Below, piece after piece: positions 1-5,140 of a stretch of DNA of 5,535 bases. The notes beneath the pieces were generated by a model. The model made no database searches. It was not told the origin of the DNA and worked only from the letters and a program-made list of their open reading frames with translations. The position numbers and the translations under genes were made by a program. This stretch comes from Auritidibacter sp. Marseille-P8566 (GTDB lineage Bacteria > Bacteroidota > Bacteroidia > Flavobacteriales > Flavobacteriaceae). Where the stretch lies: NCBI GenBank assembly GCA_943325595.2, contig CALPQA020000162.1:1-5535 (forward strand), written 5' to 3'. The number at the start of each line of letters is the position of its first letter. Position 1 is the stretch's first letter.

Positions 1-622
1 CTTTCTTTTTTGTAACAATAGCACCACCACCCGAGGTAGTAATAATCTTGTTTCCATTAAAGGATAAAACACCGATATCACCAAAAGTACCACACTTTTG
101 CCCTTTATAACTACTTCCTAGTGCCTCTGCACTATCTTCGAGAATAGGAATAGAATATTTATTTGCTACTGCTCTAACAGCCTCAATTTGATATGGGGCG
201 CCGTACAAATTAACGGCAATAATGGCTTTTGGAGTTCTCCCTTTTTTAATTCTATCTACAATTGCCTCTTCTAAAGCAACGGGACATAAATTCCAAGTCT
301 CCAACTCACTATCAATAAAAATAGGAGTTGCCTGAAGATACAAGATAGGATTTGCAGAAGCTGAAAAAGTAAAACTTTGACAAATTACCTCATCACCAGC
401 TTTAACTCCTAATAAAATAAGCCCGAGATGAATTGCTGCCGTACCCGAATTTAAGGCGCTAACATAGGATTGCTTTGCCAGATAACTTTCAATATCACTT
501 TCAAATCCGTTAACATTTGGTCCCAAAGGTGCCACCCAATTGGTATCAAAAGCTTCCTTAATGAATTTTTGTTCGGCTCCTCCCATGTGCGGAGAAGACA
601 GCCATATTTTTGAAATTTCCAT
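1..622 (-). CDS. pglE: PglE-like PLP-dependent sugar aminotransferase (DegT/DnrJ/EryC1/StrS family), 3' end cut by window edge
   Basis: The first 207 residues are visible; the C-terminal part lies beyond the left edge. The family uses PLP and glutamate to aminate the 4-keto group of a nucleotide sugar in the cytoplasm; PglE makes UDP-4-amino-4,6-dideoxy-GlcNAc. The N-terminus reads SSPHMGG (residues 9-15) followed by a WVAPLG segment, as I recall for Campylobacter PglE. ALNSGTAAIHL (56-66) is the phosphate-binding region, EDSAEALG (162-169) holds the cofactor-binding Asp163, and SFNGNKIITTSGGG (187-200) holds the Schiff-base Lys192. The ATG at 622 lies 3 bases after the stop of the upstream acyltransferase, so the two are probably one operon and successive in a pathway. 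LegC-type aminotransferases share the FNGNKIITT signature and catalyse the same kind of reaction, so the exact sugar is less certain than the family. Its base composition is visibly richer in G+C than the genes upstream. Confidence 0.88.
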   Translation of the reverse strand, partial: MEISKIWLSSPHMGGAEQKFIKEAFDTNWVAPLGPNVNGFESDIESYLAKQSYVSALNSGTAAIHLGLILLGVKAGDEVICQSFTFSASANPILYLQATPIFIDSELETWNLCPVALEEAIVDRIKKGRTPKAIIAVNLYGAPYQIEAVRAVANKYSIPILEDSAEALGSSYKGQKCGTFGDIGVLSFNGNKIITTSGGGAIVTKKK

Positions 623-625
623 AAA

Positions 626-1273
626 TTATTCTTTTGGTATAACTAACACAACTTCTTTAAATCGATGAAAGAAAGTGGAATCAGATTTAATATTTTTTTC
701 GAGAACCATATTTGGTGCAATAACATTATTATCTCCAATGCTTACATTGGGGATTGTAACAACATTTAGACTAAAAAAGTTGGAATTACCCACCTTCGTA
801 TGTCCTGATAAACCACTATTGGGATTGAAAATATTATTGTCTCCAATAATAGTATTATGTCCAACACTTGCTCTGTTGTTAAAAATGTTGTGATTACCAA
901 TAACTACATGAGGCCCAACTTGAGTATAAGGACATAATATATTTCCAAATCCCAACTTTGAAGTTCTAAAAATTCTAGAAGTGTGGTGAATAAAATTAGT
1001 GAACTTTATATTTTTAGCATTAAAATGTTCTATAATTTTCGCCCTTAATGATATACTATTCAAGGTGACGATTAATTCGACATCGGAAGGTACATCATAA
1101 CTAAAAATACCTCCAAGTAAAGGAAATAGTAATTGTGCTTTTTGATAATTTTCTAAAGAATCATCTAAAAAGCCAAGGATTTCTATTTCTGGTTTAATCG
1201 CGTTGTTTTCTAAGATATACTCCTCGACTTCAGCGGCATGTGCTCCTGCACCAATAATTATTACTTTTTTCAT
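626..1273 (-). CDS. NeuD/PglD-family sugar N-acyltransferase, atypical C-terminus
   Basis: This 215-residue protein has the two-part NeuD/PglD build. An N-terminal Rossmann-like nucleotide-sugar binding domain begins KKVIIIGAGAHA (residues 2-13) and contains GFLDD near 34-38. A left-handed beta-helix of hexapeptide repeats follows from about residue 95 (VGPHVVIG, VGHNTIIG, KVGNSNFF, VSIGDNNVIA). His139 in VGHNTIIG aligns with the catalytic His of PglD. PglD enzymes acetylate the 4-amine of UDP-4-amino sugars, and the PglE-like gene starts 3 bases downstream, so that substrate is likely here. The family's usual C-terminal G-x-P-A-K stretch, which lines the CoA site, is absent; the protein ends FHRFKEVVLVIPKE. 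With acyl-carrier genes upstream, the donor may be an acyl-ACP or unusual acyl-CoA (inference). The chosen ATG at 1273 overlaps the upstream stop as TAATG and matches the usual MKKV beginning; an in-frame ATG at 1282 would add three residues. Confidence 0.85.
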   Translation of the reverse strand: MKKVIIIGAGAHAAEVEEYILENNAIKPEIEILGFLDDSLENYQKAQLLFPLLGGIFSYDVPSDVELIVTLNSISLRAKIIEHFNAKNIKFTNFIHHTSRIFRTSKLGFGNILCPYTQVGPHVVIGNHNIFNNRASVGHNTIIGDNNIFNPNSGLSGHTKVGNSNFFSLNVVTIPNVSIGDNNVIAPNMVLEKNIKSDSTFFHRFKEVVLVIPKE

Positions 1274-1275
1274 TA
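1271..1275 (-). other. TAATG stop/start overlap, hydrolase to N-acyltransferase
   Basis: The TAA stop of the hydrolase gene overlaps the ATG of the acyltransferase gene by one base, as at the ACP/reductase junction. It favours the ATG at 1273 over the in-frame ATG at 1282 as the acyltransferase start. Confidence 0.7.
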
Positions 1276-1878
1276 TATCCATTTATTATAACAAAACAGA
1301 TTCCCATGTCCAGGCAATACAATTGTATTTGTTTCTATTTTACTATTTATTTTTATTATCGATTTATCGAATTTAGATTTATCGCCTCCAGGTAATTTAA
1401 AAACTAAATATTTTTTTTCAATAACTGTATCGCCACCAAATAGAATATTCTTGTATTTAAAACAATAGGAAAAATTACTATGACCAGGAGTTTCGATAAG
1501 TTCAAAATAATTTATTTCACTTAGATTATAACAATCTGTTTCAATTGGCAAGTTATAATAAAAAGAAATATTTGTTCTTGAATTATTTATGGCATTTTTA
1601 AAATTAGTAGAAGGTATATAAATTGTTGTTCTTGGAAATTTCAACAAAATATTGACATCAAAATGATGGTCAAAATGTTCATGAGTTATATAAATTATTT
1701 TATTTAAAGCATTGAATTGTTTAAGCCATTTATATACTTCATTATTTAATTTACCAGGATCTACTATTATTACTTTTTCTTGATCTACCAAAAAGTAGGT
1801 ACAAACTTGAAATAATTCAGATTCAAATCTATAAACAACTGATTTGTCGTCAATATTACAAAACAGTTGCTCCACCAT
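1273..1878 (-). CDS. Metallo-beta-lactamase-fold hydrolase (possible acyl thioesterase)
   Basis: A 201-residue protein of the glyoxalase II-like metallo-beta-lactamase superfamily with a full set of metal ligands: THEHFDH (His66, His68, Asp70, His71), TPGHS (His133), GGD (Asp150) and LPGHG (His191). The leading strand ends in IIVDPG (Asp40). There is no signal peptide, so it is likely cytoplasmic. Members hydrolyse thioesters such as S-lactoylglutathione, and some act as thioesterases on carrier-bound polyketides; sitting between ACP, ketosynthase and reductase genes and an acyltransferase, it may release or edit acyl-ACP (inference). The gene overlaps the reductase gene upstream by 23 bases and the acyltransferase downstream by one base. 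I start it at the ATG at 1878; a TTG at 1881 would add one residue and is less likely. It is strikingly AT-rich: three 60-base lines I counted hold only 9-11 G+C. The fold is secure, the substrate unknown. Confidence 0.88.
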   Translation of the reverse strand: MVEQLFCNIDDKSVVYRFESELFQVCTYFLVDQEKVIIVDPGKLNNEVYKWLKQFNALNKIIYITHEHFDHHFDVNILLKFPRTTIYIPSTNFKNAINNSRTNISFYYNLPIETDCYNLSEINYFELIETPGHSNFSYCFKYKNILFGGDTVIEKKYLVFKLPGGDKSKFDKSIIKINSKIETNTIVLPGHGNLFCYNKWI

Positions 1879-2566
1879 CAATAATTATTTTTTGTCCTGT
1901 CATCCAGGTTTTTCCTTCTAACAAAAATAAAACCCACGAGTTTAAAACAGTATCTGATGCAAGTCCCAAAGGAATTTGATTATTAATAAACGCTTCATTT
2001 TCTTTTATTATGTCCTCGGTTGCTTTGGTTCTTACAGCTCCCAAAACTATCGTGTTTACTTTTACAGGTTTTAATTCAATGGCTAATGCTTTCATTAATC
2101 CAAGTAGCGCACTTTTTGCGGAAGCATAAACGGAATAACCCGAAACACCCCGAATACTTGAAATACTAGAGAAGAATAAAACATTTTTTAGTTCTTGTTT
2201 GTATTCTTTTTTAGATAGAATACTAATTATTTCAATGGCTGAAAATACGTTAACTTGAAAGGATTTTAGAGTGTCTTGTTTTTTTTGCAAACGAATTGGT
2301 GCTATAGAAAACCAGCCACTTAAGTGTAAAAAATGATTGATTTTTATCGAATTGCTATTTAAAAATTGAACGAGACTTTCAGAAATGTTATCGCTTAAAA
2401 AATCACAATTCCATATTAGATGACCTGATCCCTCGAGTTTAGATTGCGTTAATCTTAATTCCTCTAAATTTCGTCCCGCAAGTATTAAAATATATTGGTT
2501 TGATAAGGCTATAGCTACAGATGTTCCAATAGAAGAAGTAGCACCTGTCAATAAAACGTATTCCAT
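1856..2566 (-). CDS. SDR-family oxidoreductase, probable 3-ketoacyl-ACP reductase (FabG-like)
   Basis: This 236-residue classical short-chain dehydrogenase/reductase has the expected motifs: TGATSSIG (residues 7-14) for the dinucleotide, Arg32 in AGRN after the second strand, suggesting NADPH, Asn106 in VNVF, Ser134 in FFSSISS, Tyr147 and Lys151 in YASAK, and a C-terminal IDGGA typical of FabG-like enzymes. The usual NNAG is HLSG (81-84), a noticeable departure. Its place directly after an ACP gene and near a ketosynthase suggests it reduces a 3-ketoacyl-ACP to a 3-hydroxyacyl-ACP (inference); a sugar dehydrogenase role is possible but less suited by context. The ATG at 2566 shares its A with the TAA stop of the ACP gene (TAATG), implying translational coupling of carrier and reductase. 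Its 3' end runs 23 bases into the hydrolase gene. Confidence 0.88.
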   Translation of the reverse strand: MEYVLLTGATSSIGTSVAIALSNQYILILAGRNLEELRLTQSKLEGSGHLIWNCDFLSDNISESLVQFLNSNSIKINHFLHLSGWFSIAPIRLQKKQDTLKSFQVNVFSAIEIISILSKKEYKQELKNVLFFSSISSIRGVSGYSVYASAKSALLGLMKALAIELKPVKVNTIVLGAVRTKATEDIIKENEAFINNQIPLGLASDTVLNSWVLFLLEGKTWMTGQKIIIDGGATVL

Positions 2567-2568
2567 TA
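2564..2568 (-). other. TAATG stop/start overlap, ACP to reductase
   Basis: The TAA stop of the ACP gene and the ATG start of the reductase gene share one A. This arrangement favours translational coupling by reinitiating ribosomes, keeping carrier and reductase in step. It also supports the start chosen for the reductase. Confidence 0.85.
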
Positions 2569-2778
2569 CTCTAGAACATATGTTACCAAATCACCAATAG
2601 TCGAAAAATTTTTCAATTGCTCATACGTTAACTTTTTAGAGTAATCACCATAAACCATTGCTATTATTGACAACCCTGTCAATGAATCCCATTCTTCAAA
2701 ACTACTGAGTTCATCTTGGGAAGCTACTGAATCAACCTCTAAAATTTCTGCAATCTTATCTAATAATTGTTTTTCCAT
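2566..2778 (-). CDS. Free-standing acyl carrier protein
   Basis: A 70-residue acidic helical protein of typical ACP size. The phosphopantetheine attachment site is Ser32 in EEWDSLTGLSI (residues 28-38), at the start of predicted helix II, and an amphipathic helix (KQLLDKIAEILEV, from residue 3) opens the protein. It should need activation by a phosphopantetheinyl transferase encoded elsewhere, then carry acyl or ketoacyl intermediates between the ketosynthase and the reductase. It lies 79 bases after the ketosynthase gene, and its stop overlaps the reductase start as TAATG. The sequence differs clearly from the ACP domain fused to the GNAT upstream, so the two carriers probably have different jobs, for example starter versus extender (inference). 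It lacks the longer, highly acidic DSLDTVE signature of housekeeping AcpP, which supports a dedicated accessory role. Confidence 0.92.
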   Translation of the reverse strand: MEKQLLDKIAEILEVDSVASQDELSSFEEWDSLTGLSIIAMVYGDYSKKLTYEQLKNFSTIGDLVTYVLE

Positions 2779-2824
2779 TGTGTAAATATTTTATTTGTTT
2801 CAATTAACTTTTTCGTCCATACCT

Positions 2825-2856
2825 CAAAATTAATTTGGCAGACGAATTGATTTAAA
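2825..2856 (-). promoter_or_regulatory. Candidate internal promoter upstream of the ACP gene
   Basis: The 79-base gap between the ketosynthase and ACP genes contains, on the minus strand, TAATTTTG (2832-2825), an exact match to the Bacteroidota -7 consensus TAnnTTTG. A TTTA (2856-2853) lies 20 bases upstream, one base from the -33 TTTG. Transcription would start about 40 bases before the ACP start codon and could give the ACP-to-aminotransferase genes extra expression. It could still be a chance match in AT-rich DNA. Confidence 0.3.
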
Positions 2857-2857
2857 G

Positions 2858-3922
2858 TTAATAATTAATTATTTTGCAAAAATCTAATTTTTCTATTTTC
2901 CATTTTATTAAACTCCAAGTCAATCCTACTCCAAAACCACCTAAGCAAACCTCATAAGAATTTGATAGAGCTTTCTCCCCCAAGTTTTCACAAATATTTA
3001 ATGGAACTGTATTATTACTGCCATTGCCATACTTTTCGCAAATATTATTCGGCATTTTTTCAATTGGAATCTTCACTATTTCAGCCAATTTCTCCAACAT
3101 AAATTTATTGGGTTGATGAAAAAAATAATAATCAAAAGCAGCATCGTCAATTTTTAGTTTATCAAACATTTCGTTCAACATTTCAGGTACTTTTGTTTGC
3201 ACAAAATTAAAAACTTCATCCCCTTTCATTACTAAATGATCTAAGGCTCTAAAATTTCCTGTCGCATCTTCTTTAAGTTCAGCCGTTTCGCTATTTGAAG
3301 GCATTTTAAAACCTCCCGCAGGAATTTGCAGACTTAGGGCATTAGATCCATCCATTTTTATAAACACATCAATGTCTTCGTTATTTTTAACGTTTTCTAT
3401 TATTGTTATTGCTGCGCCATCCCCTGCTAAAGGACGACTATTTCGGTCCCTAATTGAAACTTTTGTACTTAAAACATCCGCATTCAAAAGCACAACTTTA
3501 TCAATACTTCCCGTGTCTAAAAGCATAAATGCTTGTAATAATCCAACTTCAAAACCTGCACATCCTTGATTGATGTCCAAGCAAATAACATCATCATTTA
3601 AATTTATTTTTCCGGAAATAACATTTGAAGTTGCTGGCAAAAAATAATCAGGAGATTGTGTACACAAAATCAATGCTCCAATAGTTTCTTTGTCCAATAA
3701 ATTATTATCAAACAAATAGTTCAAACCATAGGCGCATAAATCCGAAACAGTTGTTCCATTATTTACAATTCTACGGGTGCCATAACCCATTATTTTTCCG
3801 AGTTTTATGCTTTGTTTTTCAGAAAAATTATAATTCTCAATTTCGTCTAAATAATTGATTTCATTAGCGGGCAAAACGGATAATATTCCTGTAATTTTTT
3901 TATTTTTAAACTTAAGATGCAT
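2858..3922 (-). CDS. 3-oxoacyl-ACP synthase III (KAS III / FabH-like)
   Basis: A thiolase-fold condensing enzyme of about 354 residues with the intact KAS III Cys-His-Asn triad: Cys121 in NQGCAGFEVG, His269 in FFHQPN and Asn300 in KYGNGSNNT. Other family marks are the early MGYGTRRIV region, AGDGAA (about 166-171) and the C-terminal GGFGVGLTW loop. KAS III enzymes join a CoA- or ACP-bound starter to malonyl-ACP by decarboxylative condensation; relatives in specialised pathways also transfer acyl groups without condensation. With two ACPs and a ketoreductase beside it, a dedicated chain-building step is likelier than housekeeping fatty acid initiation (inference). The open frame extends to a TTG at 3937, but the ATG at 3922, overlapping the GNAT-ACP gene by 11 bases, is the better start and leaves a normal N-terminus (MHLKFKNKKITGIL). 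It is about 30 residues longer than E. coli FabH, within the range of FabH-like relatives. Confidence 0.92.
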   Translation of the reverse strand: MHLKFKNKKITGILSVLPANEINYLDEIENYNFSEKQSIKLGKIMGYGTRRIVNNGTTVSDLCAYGLNYLFDNNLLDKETIGALILCTQSPDYFLPATSNVISGKINLNDDVICLDINQGCAGFEVGLLQAFMLLDTGSIDKVVLLNADVLSTKVSIRDRNSRPLAGDGAAITIIENVKNNEDIDVFIKMDGSNALSLQIPAGGFKMPSNSETAELKEDATGNFRALDHLVMKGDEVFNFVQTKVPEMLNEMFDKLKIDDAAFDYYFFHQPNKFMLEKLAEIVKIPIEKMPNNICEKYGNGSNNTVPLNICENLGEKALSNSYEVCLGGFGVGLTWSLIKWKIEKLDFCKIINY

Positions 3923-4928
3923 TTTTAGAAATTTCAATTAATTTCAATATTGCTGCTACACTAGAAAAATTTTCTGGCAGAATCAGAGAGCCAATTATTT
4001 TTACATCGAATGCAGTTTCGATATCAACCACTAATGTAATTATATCAAAAGAATCTAGGTATTCGGCTGAAATAAAATTCACTGATTCATCATGGAAGTC
4101 AAACTCTGGTCTTGTTTCTTCTAAAATTTTTATTATTTTTTCTTTCATTATATTGGTGTTGAGGTAAATAAAATTAATAATTCGGTCTTTAACAAATCCA
4201 AATTCTGCATGTTTTTTTATTGAATAATTGTTTTTAATATTTATCCAACTTGTATACCGTTTAATTTCTGGATCACAATTTAAACAATATTTAAAGATTA
4301 ATTCTCCATATCCCTTTCCGCGATATTTAGAAATTACAAGCCAAAAATGCATAAACCTTGTACTTCCTTTTATTTCCGTTACAAATAAGGCAGCAATTTG
4401 ATTGTCTTCTTTAATTAAATATATACTGTTTTTAAATTCCTTAAGTTTTTCTAAAGTTGGGATTCTTTCCGTGTATTTATCAAAATTTTGCTCTAAAATT
4501 TTTAATAAAACCTCAAAATCTTCTTCATTTGGATTCTGAATTAGCGAATAATTTATGTCGTGTTCTTGTTCTTGTTTTACACGATTCATTCTAAAAACAG
4601 TATGGTAATGGTAGTTCCCTTGAGAATTAAGCCAATTTTTAATTTGCAAAGATTTTTCTACTTCATTTTCTAAAACAAAAACTTCGGTAACAAAATTAAG
4701 TTCATTATTAACAATGGGATTTTTTGCTAATAAAGCTTTTTGAGTGGCATAAAAAAACATGTTTTTGAAATCAGGATTTGTTCTTTTAAAAAAACAAAAT
4801 ACTTCATCTGAAATTTGATTATCAAAATTACAAGAATCATTATTATCAAATATTTCATGTTCTGTCATGAAACAATTAGTAACAAAAGGTTTTTCTTTTA
4901 TTTTATATAATACCTGCAAATCACTCAT
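3912..4928 (-). CDS. GNAT acyltransferase fused to an acyl carrier protein domain
   Basis: A 338-residue protein in three parts. Residues 1 to about 125 match nothing I recognise. Residues about 128-258 form a GNAT domain: the acyl-CoA pyrophosphate loop is KYRGKGYG (Arg203, Gly204, Gly206, Gly208) and the later NNYSIKKHAEFGFVKDR segment is motif B. Residues 261-338 are an ACP, with the phosphopantetheine site at Ser293 in YLDSFDIITLV. In some polyketide loading modules, such as that of curacin, a GNAT domain loads the adjacent ACP with a starter acyl group; this protein could do the same for the ketosynthase encoded next (inference). The domains meet without a linker at Met261 (base 4148), whose codon lies in a TAATG sequence, so the ACP could also be translated alone from there. 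The ATG at 4928 is the first start after a 212-base gap, so this is probably the first gene of its transcript. An amine-acetylating GNAT is the alternative reading. Confidence 0.8.
   Translation of the reverse strand: MSDLQVLYKIKEKPFVTNCFMTEHEIFDNNDSCNFDNQISDEVFCFFKRTNPDFKNMFFYATQKALLAKNPIVNNELNFVTEVFVLENEVEKSLQIKNWLNSQGNYHYHTVFRMNRVKQEQEHDINYSLIQNPNEEDFEVLLKILEQNFDKYTERIPTLEKLKEFKNSIYLIKEDNQIAALFVTEIKGSTRFMHFWLVISKYRGKGYGELIFKYCLNCDPEIKRYTSWINIKNNYSIKKHAEFGFVKDRIINFIYLNTNIMKEKIIKILEETRPEFDFHDESVNFISAEYLDSFDIITLVVDIETAFDVKIIGSLILPENFSSVAAILKLIEISKNAS
4146..4150 (-). other. TAATG at the GNAT/ACP domain junction, possible internal start
   Basis: The same TAATG pentamer found at two gene junctions in this operon lies exactly between the GNAT and ACP domains. 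Here the GNAT reading frame is the ATG frame, so the TAA is out of frame and the two domains are joined. Translation from this ATG alone would give a 78-residue ACP of normal length. Confidence 0.5.
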
Positions 4929-5020
4929 CTATAACGTAAATTTAAGTTTTAATCTTTTTATTGCTATTAAATATTAATACAATTACTAGTTTTTATATCT
5001 ATTTTTTATTTAATCGAACT

Positions 5021-5032
5021 CTTCAAATGAAG
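5021..5032. repeat. Short inverted repeat overlapping the candidate -7 element
   Basis: CTTCAAATGAAG has complementary arms CTTCA and TGAAG around a central AA. It lies on the candidate -7 element. It could be a small operator half-site pair or a chance palindrome; the stem is too short and AT-rich to act as a terminator. Confidence 0.3.
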
Positions 5033-5053
5033 TTACAATCACATTTTTTTCAA
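5024..5053 (-). promoter_or_regulatory. Candidate Bacteroidota-type promoter for the GNAT-ACP operon
   Basis: On the minus strand a TTG (5053-5051) is followed after 19 bases by TTCATTTG (5031-5024). The Flavobacterium sigma-A consensus is TTG, 17-23 bases, then TAnnTTTG, so the -7 element has one mismatch and the spacing fits. Transcription would begin about 90 bases before the ATG at 4928. In AT-rich DNA such matches arise by chance fairly often, so this is tentative. Confidence 0.3.
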
Positions 5054-5140
5054 CTTTATTATGCATACAATCTATTGCAATGACTTTCCAAAAAAACACT
5101 TCACATTTGAATTAATTTCTTTGAAAAGATATAAGAAAAT

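Larger units (their letters stand above)
4929..5140. other. AT-rich intergenic region between O-acetyltransferase and GNAT-ACP genes
   Basis: The longest gap in the window, 212 bases and very AT-rich. I see no convincing ORF, no RNA gene and no strong GC-rich hairpin with a T-tract that would make a clear terminator. It holds a weak promoter candidate and a short inverted repeat, listed separately. As the only large gap in a single-direction gene run, it is the most likely place for the operon's promoter. Confidence 0.7.

Noticed and set aside
675..893. Plus-strand open frame of 72 codons
   Set aside because: It lies wholly antisense to the N-acyltransferase gene, whose repeats and motifs are clear. 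Its translation shows no recognisable domain.
2779..2857. In-frame open stretch after the ketosynthase stop, which could suggest stop readthrough or a shortened C-terminus
   Set aside because: The frame stays open about 26 codons after the TAA, but the enzyme already has the normal KAS III C-terminal GGFGVGLTW region, and the extension has no known motif. Chance is enough to explain it.
3372..3569. Plus-strand open frame of 65 codons
   Set aside because: It is antisense to the ketosynthase gene around its catalytic Cys region and has no protein-like motif of its own.
3922..3937. TTG at 3937 as the ketosynthase start
   Set aside because: An ATG five codons later at 3922 gives a normal N-terminus and a typical short overlap with the preceding gene.
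4929..5140. Intrinsic terminator or small RNA in the intergenic gap
   Set aside because: T-tracts occur on both strands, but no GC-rich stem precedes them. The only hairpin (5021-5032) has a very short stem.
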